64,000 nucleotides of DNA. Origin: Styela clava. Lineage: Eukaryota > Chordata > Ascidiacea > Stolidobranchia > Styelidae. A model generated the notes under the pieces. That model was not told the origin of the DNA, searched no databases, and worked only from the letters and a program-made list of their open reading frames with translations. This document shows, in pieces, positions 1-12,100 of this stretch. The position numbers and the translations under genes were made by a program. How positions within the stretch are numbered: position 1 is the first letter of the stretch; every line of letters begins with the position of its first letter. The DNA lies in the NCBI RefSeq assembly GCF_964204865.1, contig NC_135251.1:9114001-9178000 (forward strand), read 5' to 3'.

Positions 1-1236
1 CTTCAGCGCTTGTAGGAATGTTAAATGCGCAAAACGGGTAAACTACCTGTTACGTGCACCTATATGAGATTGTTTAGGGCTTAAACTTGTAGAATTTAGT
101 TGTTTAAAATTATCTGTTTGAAATTATAACATATATATATTGTTTATTCTCATATCATCTTGGTGAGCAGTATCCACATAAATGGAAGAGAAAGTTCGAC
201 CACTTCGTGCGTCGTGGAGTTGAACTGAAATTATATATATATGCTTGCATTAACATTACCAAAGAAGAAAAGTCACTGTAACACTAGACTAAAATAGAGT
301 TATATATATACATACCGCTTCATTTTTTTCTATAAATTCCGATTAAATTGATGTTTTATGTGTCTTTCCCACTCTGCCAGGTCACTTTGATAATACTGTG
401 TATTAACAAAAAATTACACGTGTGATAATAACTATGATAATAACAACTCAACGTCTATTAAGTTACAGTGGTGGACTGTAAGTAACCCCCGAGTCGCAAG
501 CCAAGTCGATTAGCGGGCCATTCAATTTGCAAGTGCGAACCCAAAATCGCGTCTATCACTGAGCCTTGTCTCTCTGGCGGTTTGTTGATGACGTGCCCGA
601 GTCCCCCCCCCCCCCCCCCCCCCCCTTTATCACGTGATCAGCCTCAGATAATCGAATATATTTTGTCTTAATGAATAACCGAAACTTACCCCACAAATCG
701 ATTGTAAAAATTCTTCTACCGTCTGTTCATGTTCATTAAAAGTCAATTCTTGTTGTCGCTACAATAAAGTATAATCTAATATAAGATGTGTTTCAAAGTC
801 AAGATATAAAATAAGATTTATTCTCAGATTTTGCTGGGCTTACTGGAATAAAGTGGCCACATGGGCTGTTTTGCTAAATGGCATTGGTTGTAGAGGCGAC
901 ATTTTTGTTGTTAAAAAATTGGATTTCAATGTGAGTAAAAGAAAAATCGATTTTAAAATTTAAAATTTTTTTCAGTACTCGGTGGATTTTCAACAGAAAG
1001 GTTTCTATTTTATTGAATTCACGAGAACATTGTCGCCAAGCGTGGCCACCTACGACGTGGGCTTTGTGGTCGTTGGCCTTTTTTTTCGTGCCATTACATT
1101 TGAGCATCTTTTTTTTTATCTTTATTTCTTATTTTAAACGAGTTATGATAGCGGTTAACGGGAACCCATTACTCCAGTCCACGTATTTCATATGTATACT
1201 TGGTACTGATACTGATTTTTAATATCAGATTAAAGA
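1..1236. other. intergenic DNA downstream of the atlastin-like gene
   Basis: No supported gene. The stretch holds AT-rich DNA, a GC-richer patch around 470-600 that ends in a long C run, and a short open frame on the minus strand (about 1107-950) that could be an extra 3' exon of the neighbouring GTPase gene. I see no convincing splice acceptor or family similarity for that frame. Confidence 0.4.
603..625. repeat. poly-C tract (23 C)
   Basis: An uninterrupted run of C follows a GC-richer segment and is followed by a TCACGTGATCA palindrome. On the minus strand it is a G run that could form a G-quadruplex. Its length is typical of a variable, assembly-sensitive homopolymer. Confidence 0.9.
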
Positions 1237-4200
1237 TTATTTACGGATATTGTTTCCTAGAATAAATGTTATCTGTAAATGATTGGTAGGGTATATCACC
1301 CTTTTCAGGTCGAGGTTTCTCTGATTCTCCAATTGAAACTCGTGATATTTTTGTTTTATTTTGTTTTCAAGATCCTTATCATATTTCAAGATCTGATCAT
1401 GATCAGAATTTAAAGATGCAACTTCACGTCGTAGTAATTGCGGAGCTGCTTCACGATGCTTGTCATGAAACATTTGAAGCTCGCGATGAGACAATGCTTC
1501 ATCTCTGAAATCCTGAAATAATATAATTTGTACTATTATATTATAAATATTTAATTCTATTCCACGAGATGGCACTAGATCTGAATTGCTAATCAATTGT
1601 TTTGTATGTCAGTAAAATCGTACAAATAAAATGTTTGCACTCAAGCGCATATGTGTTTAGTGAACGGATAATACATCGGAGTCATGCAATTTATTTTCGC
1701 CAAAATAGATAGAATAATTTGAAAACAAAAATAAATAGAAATAGGGTGCAACATGAAACATTAATGTTTTTAGTTTAGTATCTATTTCCCAAACTGGCTT
1801 TCAAAACCGTGTATCAGCGTATCGCATTTTGAAACCTACAGGATTATTTGGATTAAATTTCTGCACTCTGAAATGACATATTGTACTTATCAGATTACCC
1901 TGGCTCCTAAAAAACTGTTACGATTTAATTGATGTGTCAACATTATTTGCAAATATGAAAAAAATAGTAAAAGATAATATAAAATTCCAAGGGAGTTCTA
2001 CTAAGAAGATACCTTGTTCATGTTACTTTGATAGTCAGACAGACATCTTTCTTTAGCCCCTGACACGACCTCAGTTTGTTTTCTCTGCAAACAGTGAGAT
2101 AAATAACATGAACAAACTGCAATGAATAAGGGAAACGTATTTAGCTTTTTAACGTTGTTTGCAACGACCAACATGCCAAAGGTATAAAATTTTGATTAGT
2201 GGTGTGTAAAAAGATTTCAGAATGAAGTCACAATAAAGTAGTGGTTAGGATAATAGAAAAGTGGTGCAAAAGTGTTATCTCGTGTATTTTAATCGTTGGC
2301 TCAATGTTGAGTTCAAAGCACTATGTTTTTCGGAATGTTGTTTTTATCTTACCAATAAACTTGAATTTCGAATCTTCATCTCTGACAAATACTCATTGCA
2401 GGTTAATTCAGTTTGTCTCAAATAATTGATTTCGATATCATCACTTCCGAATGTTGCATTTTGTTGAAAATTTCGTTTTGCGTTTTTTATTGCTTTCTCG
2501 TGATAATTTTCCAGTTTCCACTCCAGGATAGCTTGCTTGCAACTCTAATATACAGATTAGAATAGTATGTTAGAACAATATAACTAACCAATTGCAAATA
2601 TTTAATGACTCAAGCTACAACAGACATTAGTTGGAAAAAATTTCGGGTTGCATAGGCCTAAACTAAACAAAGTGAAAAACAAAATTTGGAACAGCGTTGT
2701 AGGGACCGTTCTTCAATTTTCAATTAATAAATATTTCAAATGTATTGTCCTGGTATATGCCGAGAAACACAATATTCGTGAGCATTCCCTTTTTCCACGA
2801 GGTGAATAAATTGAATAGGCAATGCGCACCGGAAAAATAGTAGCTTCTTACTTTTCGTAGATTTGCATAAACACAACAGTAAAGACGATAATTAAGTAAA
2901 ACTATCAATATGCTCACCGCATGTCCAATAATATCGTGCTAAGATTTATTGGGGGATAAAACCGAATTAAGGCCCTAACTTACCTTTTCAATTTCAACTT
3001 TATACTTCTCAATAGATGCCTGCATTACTTTTGTGCTGAATGAATGAGCAGCTTCCTGTGTGATAAAAATAAGTATAAAAAATTCACATTTGGAGAAAAA
3101 TATCAATATCAAACTATATCAATGTAGATGGAAAATTCATTTGTATAAATTCTGAAATCAACGCAATATTTTTTCTACGTAAAATATCTAATGGTTTAAA
3201 ACTGTAAAATATGAATTCAAATTTTTTTCTCATTCTAGTAGATAAGCTTCTTCTGAAGATTTTTAACCCAAATAGTCAATCCAACTAGTCACGTTTTCAT
3301 CAAGACAAAGATTCATTTAAATATACAACATTGAAACCATTTAATCACCTCATATAATGTCCTGATTTCTGGCAGTTGTCCCTGATTAAAGCAATGACTA
3401 ACTGTAGACATCAGTTCAAGTATTTGATTTCCAGTCAACGTTTCATCTTCAAGTTTTTTGATGACAAGATTTTTTGGATGTAAAACTTTTGTGGCAAGTT
3501 CCTGAACCATGGTCATGAAGTCTTCATCAAGGTCTATTTAAATAATAAACAAAAGATAAAGATACAGGAACAGGAATATGCAAAATTCTGGTATATGTAT
3601 ATTAAACGGGTGATAGATCACAGTCAACCGAGTTTAATGGCTGAACAGCTTTATGAAAAATAATTTTTGAAAAGTTCGAAGGAACATATTCAATTAAAAT
3701 AAATAAAAATAGATTAGATGACCATTTTGCCCCAACCATGTATGAAATTTGTTCAAATAAAATTAAAGTTAGATTAAATTTGAATAAGATTATACTTACT
3801 ATTCATTTATCTTTGTAAATATGAAGTGAAGCATATTTAATGAGCCCAAAATTAAATTATTAATTTTATTTGTCAACTTGAACAGCCTATTTCACGTCAC
3901 TACAATAAAAAACTGCTACTTAATAATTTAAATTTCAAAGATTTTGAAAATAATGAAACATTTAAGTCAAACCTTCATTTGTAACATTTATTTTAATTTT
4001 GGTCAGCACATCATCTCCTGGATGAGGCATCAGGAAACATTGAACGTTACTAAAAACTTCTCGTGCTGATTTTTTCACGTTGTTTACTTCAGTTGATCTC
4101 GATGTTCGATTCAAAATTCCATCGAGATAATCCATGCCGCCATCACCATATTTGTGCTCGAATTCATATTGCCAGTCACGAACAAGGAAAGACAAAGTCT

Positions 4201-7200
4201 ACAAGAGGAGACAACGTAGTGTTCATCTTTACAATGAATGGAATTCTATAGAAAAAGTCAATTGACTACACTATTTGGCTGCAATTGATATTAATGAAAC
4301 TTCATACCTGAAATGGCTTATTGCAAACAATTTCTTTCCTTACGTCTCTTGTCGCAGCTTTTGCGTGATTACTGCATAACTAAAACGTATAAAACAAAAT
4401 TATTGCATGTGATTAATTCCAGCGTGGTATTTTATCACATCTAGGATTGTTTCGTTAAATATCATTGTTTCTGATGTTGCTACAAGTAATCTTTTGGTAA
4501 AATATTACAAACAGTAGAACAACGCTAAAATAATGAGACTCGAAGTCCAAAACAAAGTCTTTTGCAATACCGATACCGTAGTTTTCCCGTTTCTGACTGA
4601 CCATTGCTATGATCGGGAACGCAAACGTGGAACGCCACACCACACAGTGCTTATTTTTAAATTTCGATGAGATCATTACAAACCAAAACCAATACCATAA
4701 ATCCTCAAAGAAGTTTTAAAATAACTAAAATCAATAGTCTTTCAGCTATAACAATAATCTTAAAACATTGAAAATAGGTTCAGTATTTTGGGGGAAAATC
4801 AATTACTGAATACACTAATAACAACATCATCAACAGCAAATATTCGCAAAAAAAAACATTTATGGGTGTATTTCGTGTCCAATATTTATCAAAAACTTCC
4901 CGCCAAATCAATCTGAGTCTTCGGAAATCATGCTGAAATTATGATTTAAATAAATGTCATTAGTATTACATATTGGTAATACGTTTTGTTTAACGTTTGG
5001 ATATTATTGCTTTGAATTCTACCTTGCTTCATTTGTGTATCGCTACTCAAAACTTGTGTTTTGTGTTAAAGGTAGGTTTAAGAATATTTACAATACATAT
5101 AAAAAAGTTGACATAATTTTGTGTTTTAGTAAAATTATCCTGAACTGGTTGCATTTAAAAGAATGTTAAATATGATTATACTCAGCGATTTCATTTAATA
5201 TTATGGTTGACTCGTGGTATCGTTGTTTCATGAGTGCTATACAGATTTTTGATTATACACAAAATAAACTTTACCAGACCATTTCAAGAATACCACGTGC
5301 ATAAGATGTTGTTGTCTACTTACTTAGAAAAAAAAAACTTGTTGAAACCAAATCTCCTTGGCACGTTAAAAAAAAAATATGTGTTGTTCTGCAAAATAAA
5401 TATTACCCATCCATGATGGATGGTTGGAATCTTTGTCCAAACTGTTTGTATTTACTATGGGTTCCAAGAACGCCATGATCAATGGAACATAAACAGTACG
5501 CGCATACAGTATAATGCATTGACGAAATGGGAAATTCCAACAACTTTTTGTCTTAGATTATATTCGAACAAGGCCACGTAATAGACATATAGCCTACATG
5601 ATTCAATTATGAATTACCTAAACACAACGCGGCAATAATCTCGCTAAACTTTGCATTTTCAACCTAGTTCAGGTAATTTTTGTTTAAGAAAATTGTGTTT
5701 AGATTATTGCTTTCTTATTTTCAGAAATATATAGAATTTGTTTCCCTCCTTTTTTTTTATAAACAATGCCGATAGAATATGGTGATCCAATTGTATGTTA
5801 AATACTTGTATCAGTCGTTTATATTAATAAAACCAAATAACGTTCGTGATATAAGTTTATACAAAAATTTGGTCCGTATATCTTAAAGTAAGCGCCTGAG
5901 CTAGGGCTCTATATTTGATATTGCGTATTGCACTTCGTTAAGGATATCACATTTTGAAGATGTTGATCTTTGCATTTTAAAAACATACATTTCTAAAGCA
6001 AATCACATTGACAAGTTTTAAAAAAATTGTGTTGTTGTGCTATCTAAAAAATATCCCTTCCGTGATGGATGATTGGAATTTAGTCGAAAATGCTTGTTTT
6101 TACCACAGGTTTCAAGAACCAGTGAACCATGAGGCATACAAACCGCAGACAGTAGATCGGCTTGACGAAATGTTGCATAACGTCGTAAATGGCGAATTCC
6201 GGTTACTTTTTTCAACTTACATTAAATTAAGACAAAGACCACATAAAATACATACATGATTCAATTATGTGTCATGTTCACCTGAACGCAGTATTAACCT
6301 CGCGAAACATTACTATCTTAACTTAGTTATAGCTGGCACTTTTTGATTAAGGAAATTGTATTTAGACCATTCCGATCTCATTTACAAAAAATACATGACA
6401 TATTTCACTTTTTTAATAAACAGTGCTAATGAAACAAGCTAATCCAATCGTATGGTAAATACTCGTCTCAGTCGTTTATATTGAAAATTCGTGAGAGCCA
6501 TTTTAAGCTTGATCGCAGCGCATGCGTGCAAACACTCGAGATACGGATAGAATGTCTATGCAATATTTATAGTTAAACAACAATAAAGAAGGTTAAAGTT
6601 GAACCTAAAAACATAAAATTTGCTGGAAAATTTGTTGGAAAATTCGGAAATCACATTGCTGCAATTATGCTTAAAGGCTCCCATAAATTGCCAATTAAAA
6701 ATATAAGTGTGTTCTCGCTAGTTTTCATTAATATGAACGACTGAGATAAGTATTTGACAATCAGTCTTACAAATTCGAGGTCGTGCATAAATTAAATAAA
6801 AACATTAACAAACCTGCAAATGCTCCAGATCTCTTTCTTCAATTCTGTTCATAATATTTAGTATTTGGTGTGAACTCAGCAAAGTGCTGACTGATAAAAT
6901 TCTTGCATTTGTGTCCGATCCTGTATCTGTATCAAACAATCCTTGTGTATCCATTAAAAGAACAACAACCTGTTATTGAATAAAACAGAAAATATTCAGG
7001 TGATTACTTTTATCGTCTCAAAAGAAAAGAATTTTACAATTAGGTCAATTCAAACAAAGATCTTCTCTTCTCTTACATTAAATTGTTCAATTTTTCGATG
7101 AATAGACACTTTCAATTTTATTTTATATCATTTGGTCGTATTAAAAATGTTCTTCTGTTAAATATTACATGACGGAAATATTACATACGTCATTTCCGCA

Positions 7201-9192
7201 ATCTTCTACAACAAAAATTTCCGGCCACATTAATATTCCTTTCGTATGCGCTTCTGTTCTTTTTTCCCAATCAATTCCATCTGTAACTTTGGTTGATTCA
7301 TCTCCAATCCAATCACACTTTTTCCACTAAAAATAAAGAGTTGAAAATGATAGCAGCTTTTCTCTCTAATGATTAGAGTCGACTGTTATAATTGTGAGCA
7401 AAAACATTTTTTGCATTCATTTCATGCAATTGAATTTTGAAATAAATAGACGAAATGTAGCACGAAAAATAATATTTCAAAAAAATAAATAAAAGAAAAC
7501 CTCACCCTTTGCAAAATAAATTAGATATTTGAGCAATTTAATTTTAACAAAAATAGGCGAAATCTAGCACGGAAAATACCTAATCGAAAAATAAATAGGA
7601 GAAAATTGGGGTTGTTATTCAAACACATAAAAATTATATCACTTCTTTATCAAAATTGACTGAGATAAAAAAATAATATTTTAAATGAAGTTGACATAAA
7701 GTACTGACTGAAAAATCAAACTAATCAAAATTTGAAAAGTAACAACCTACCCCGTTTTTTCGCAGATACCGAATGAAGAAATTCAGCAGAAACGACTTCC
7801 CTGTTCTGTATTGCCCAGCAACAGAAATGATAGATATCGGTTTATCACCTATCAGTGGGTTTGAAAGTATTCTTTTTAAGGCATCGAGATTTAATTGTAA
7901 ATGACCATCTTCGTCATATGCAATGGGTATAAGCTTATGGTCTGAATTACCTGTAGAATATATTGAGTGATATTTAAATCGCTAATTGCATCGCAGATGC
8001 AGTGAAGGGAAATTGGATAGCCAGAGTCACTTCAATATGGTCAAGATATTTTTCGATCAAATCGAATAATGTTATAAACATATATAAGATATATGAAACA
8101 CAAATATATTAATGACTGGGAGAAATAGTTATAATGGTACAGATAATGGTGAACTGAAAGAGTGTGATGTCTGATTTCAAACTTTAAGGCCACGCTTATG
8201 TTATATTGTTACTTCATTGTCTGTCTAGGGATCAGCGTTTCCCAAACTTTTTCGGCCACAGAACACCAAAAAATGAAAGGGTGAAATTGATAAAGAAAAA
8301 CGTTGTAATTGCAGCGGTTGCCAACGAATTCGTCATGGAGAGTTGCCAAATGCACCGCGAAAACTAACAGAATTGTGTTAAACATACCTAAAATATGATT
8401 GAATATTTTACATATTTCATTTATTATAAATGTTTTATTGTACCTTCATTGAATGCTTTGTATAATTTATTTTACAGTTCTATGTCGTTTACTTTCAATT
8501 ACGTAGTGTCTGCCTCTAATGTCACGTCTAATAGAGATTGTACTTGCTGCAACTTCGTAAGCTGCAGTTTATTTATCTGCTGAATCGAGTTTAGCGAACA
8601 TGAGTACTTTTTTCAGCATTTCGAAGTAAAACCAGGCAGAGATGGCGAAAGAAGAGTTGACCGTATGCCTTAATCTTTAGACCTGTTTGTTTGTCTATAC
8701 CTCTATAGCAAAACCAAAAGGATTGCTGCAAACTTGATAATGAATCTAACAGTCAAAAATCTAGGCCGACGGTTAACGAAAATGCCACTACCCTACCTTA
8801 GTTAGTTCGCTTTATGCCGACGTTGACGCGATATTCAACGGTCATTTGGGCGACATATTCACAATCCCTAGATCGCCATGGCGACCCATTTAGACCTATT
8901 TTTGATTTATTTTTCTCTGAACGCTCGGAGACGCTCGCGGAACACAGTTTGGGAAACGTTAGTTTAGATTGGGATACGTTAAGACACTGTGTAGAATGTA
9001 GATAGTGTTTTGAAACAAAATTAATTGATTCTGTGAAATGTCTCATTTGTTTATTTAAACAACCAAAATAATCCATTATTATTTAATTCATGTATATAAC
9101 TCACTTTGTCTTCTGTCAATAGACCCCTGAGCTCTGTTAAGATCTTCTCGATTATATAACTTGCTTGAAATTGTTTTGCCAGCACATGCCAT
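1237..9192 (-). CDS. atlastin/GBP-like dynamin-family GTPase, 11 coding exons
   Basis: Exons read on the minus strand: 9192-9105, 7950-7751, 7326-7189, 6969-6814, 4379-4308, 4198-3973, 3533-3349, 3055-2984, 2544-2353, 2084-2013, 1512-1237. All junctions have GT-AG signals and compatible phases and give about 558 residues, close to atlastin length. Visible GTPase motifs: P-loop GQYRTGKS (75-82), a switch-region T near 124, DTQG (149-152) and RD in FLVRDW (222-227), the atlastin-type G4. Residues 228-293 (PHPGDDV, FLMP) resemble the atlastin G domain end; 294-380 resemble the middle helical bundle. Known atlastins fuse ER membranes through a C-terminal TM hairpin. Here residues 380-558 are charged and helical with no hydrophobic pair, so the protein looks soluble or GBP-like. 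The last exon could instead splice onward at a weak GTGATA donor after ...DLKR, so the C-terminus is uncertain. The chosen start lies in exon 9105-9192, whose 5' UTR extends to about 9240. Confidence 0.85.
5390..6490. repeat. diverged tandem duplication inside intron 4 of the GTPase gene
   Basis: About 5390-5840 and 6020-6490 are related at a spacing of roughly 650 bp. Shared words include a GATGGATG-TTGGAAT segment, ACATGATTCAATTATG and TCAGTCGTTTATATT. The last word recurs in inverted form near 6728-6760, so the region is probably a nest of a palindromic repeat. The open frame at 6008-6259 lies in the second copy and has no counterpart frame in the first, so I do not call it a gene. Confidence 0.6.
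7425..7612. repeat. tandem duplication (~105 bp period) in intron 2 of the GTPase gene
   Basis: Two adjacent related copies share CGAAATSTAGCACGRAAAATA and a following AAATAAATA segment. They lie between the GTPase exons at 7326 and 7751. No coding potential. Confidence 0.65.
8233..8961. mobile_element. hAT-like miniature transposon in intron 1 of the GTPase gene
   Basis: The left end reads CAGCGTTTCCCAAAC followed by a GGCCACAGAACACC segment. The right end, reverse-complemented, reads TAACGTTTCCCAAAC followed by a TGTGTTCCGCG segment. CAGNGTTTCCCAAA termini are typical of hAT-superfamily elements. The ~730 bp interior has no transposase frame, so the element is non-autonomous. I could not see a clean 8-bp target duplication. 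Confidence 0.65.
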
Positions 9193-12100
9193 TTTCTCAT
9201 ATAAACATTGCAATTATCCACAAACTCAAATTGTATCTATACAGAACAAAATATTATATTTTCAAATGATTATTTAATTAACAAGATACATTTTTCAATA
9301 TTATACTGCCTTTTACTTCTTCTTTTCATAAAATAAATACACAAAACATTAATTTTCTGCATTCATTTTTAAACTGAAAAAAGCATATGTATAAATAGCA
9401 CACTACGATCAGAATGAAATATTCAAAGTAGGTATTTTCCCAGAAATGTCATATGGTCAATCAATCGAGATTATCTCCAATTACCTTGTTCTTGGAATAT
9501 AGTAACTCGTAAGTTCCAATCCGTTATACCAATTAGAGCTTAGGATGAACAGCCATTTACTAGTGAGATTTAATTCAATAACTGTTCAGATTACAAATAA
9601 AATGTTACCATTTCATTTCTACACATATTATTTGCTACTTTCGTAAAAGTTTAGAAATAATCTAATCTAATTATCTTACAAGAAGGAGGAAAATATAACC
9701 TGACGATGCACTAGCTAATATCGGCAATAATATTTACAAATGCTCTTCTTTTAAAAATTATAAGACACACTTTTTAATGAAATAATGGGATAAATACATA
9801 TGAAGAGAAGCTCTCAAAACTGTCATCATATTGCTATGCTTATAAATGTCAGGTATGGAAGTCAATATTAGGACGGAAAAATTGATATAATTACGTTAAC
9901 GACTTGTAAAGGGAAATCGAACTCAAAGCATGAAATATTTCCAGATTTTTGCTGAAGCGATACTACTTCATATTAAGCACGTTGCAGATTGGAATTGATT
10001 ACAACAAAGCTTGCTTTGTCTTATAACAGATATGAATAATTCAAGCCACGTAATATTTTTCCGATTGACATCGTCAAAACAAGAGTCACTAAGACTAATT
10101 AAAAAAAACTTGAATTAAAATATGAAACACGATAACATTATACTCATTGTGAAATGAAAGGACAAGTGACAAACTAAAATAATTGCATGTCAAATATTGT
10201 ATACTGTCTGGATATGTAAACTAAACCAAACCAATAGTATTGGGATATCAATATATGCTATTACATGGTGAGAATTATTTTTTTCTATCTATCATCTAGT
10301 TTGGTAGAACATAACAACTTCAAGCGCATTGGATTTATTTATTCTGTATGTTAATGAAATCGCTAAAACCGACCAACTCAAAAATCCCCTAACCAATAAA
10401 ACCTACTTTTACAGTATTCAGTTAATTCTTTTCTATACAATTCATCCAATATTACAAATTAAGCATGTTTTAAGAGCAAGTGAATTGTCCAGTGGAATTC
10501 TAATATTAAAAACATGAATAATGTCATAAATACAAACAGGTTTACACTACCAGTACTTACTCCCAGTAATATCGCTATACTAACTTATTGAATGTCATCA
10601 TTGCAAGCATAAATATAAACACTAATTTTCATCATTTCTTACAATTGTATACATTATGCAACTGTGAAGGTAAATCCAATACACAGCTGTAAAAATTCTG
10701 TATAACTAGATAAAATGTGTAAATGAAAAACACAATACACAAAAAATGCGTTTTATAAGCATTCGGGCAATCTCTTACTTATACAAAGATTCGGATAAAT
10801 CAAGTTCGTTTTCCCATTGAATTTATGCCAATATTGTAATGGTTTGTATGCTAGTAAAGCTAAGTATGAGTCAATAGTTTATTTCAAAGTTACAGTCAAA
10901 TACATAAATGCCTTTTAAAAATTTACATTAGGCTTCAATTTAGGTACTTATTACGTCAAGTGATACTGTATTATTATTAGTCATTCTAAAAAATCATAAA
11001 ATAATTTCAAATATTCGTTTACGTATCCCTATTATAAAATATTCAAAATGAGAATTGTGATATTATTCTTTGTCCCGATGTCCATTGAAATCGACATAGG
11101 GTAAAGCATGAGGTGTGTGAATAAAATAAGATATATTTATACATAATATTTCTTGCGTATAATGAAACGTTGTTCGGACATATATAAATATAACCAAATA
11201 ATCGTCAATAAGAGAAAACACTTATACACATGAAATCGCTACCCCAATTCGCTCACTTTCAATAACTTCCCAACATTGGGTGCTATGTGCACTTACATAA
11301 AGTTTACCGATCGGAATAATACTGAAGTTTTCAATGGTCATTTGATCAAATTTTTGATAGTTTTTATACCTATTATTATTCCAAAGTTATATTTACTAAA
11401 TAATTCATATATTTCAAATTACTTTGTCACATATTTCTACGAGATGTACAATTTCATCAAAGAAGTGATTCAAAAATAAAGTGGTCTCAATATACTTTTT
11501 GTTGTTATTAACGTCTCTGAACTCAACTAAATATTATTGTTCATCGGTTTGAATTCTTCCCACAAAGGAAAATTGTTAATCTATTATAATTGTTTGTTCC
11601 GTCGTGTTTTAATTTTATCAATCTTCACAACCAATAGTCACCAGAGACAAACATCCCCCCATATATAATAACCTTCGTAGCATTCGATTTTCCGTAACCT
11701 TGTTATACTATCAAACAATGTAATACCTGATGATTTACACAATTCAATTATTGACAAAAATGTTTACTTCCAAATACAAGCTAGGTTTGGCTCTTAATAT
11801 TTTTCTAATGATATTATGTTAATAAATTGTTTTTTGAAGTTTAAAATTTTACCTTACGATAAGAAAATTTACATTTTATTATTTAATGTATGCACAAAAA
11901 CTTTGTAAAAGCGAACAATAATACCAAATATTATCTTTCGTTAATCTACCTATAATGCTTACTATAAACTGGATTTACTTGCAATATCATGGGCTTTATT
12001 TTAAAACAAAGAGGGGTAATTAAAGACCCACATTTAAGTGTTTCCTTGAAATCGCCGCAAGACAGTGTGTGGGGGAAACAGAATAGTCAAAATGGACAAT

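Noticed and set aside
6008-6259. 83-residue frame in GTPase intron 4
   Set aside because: It lies in a duplicated repeat whose other copy has no matching frame, and no splice signals connect it.
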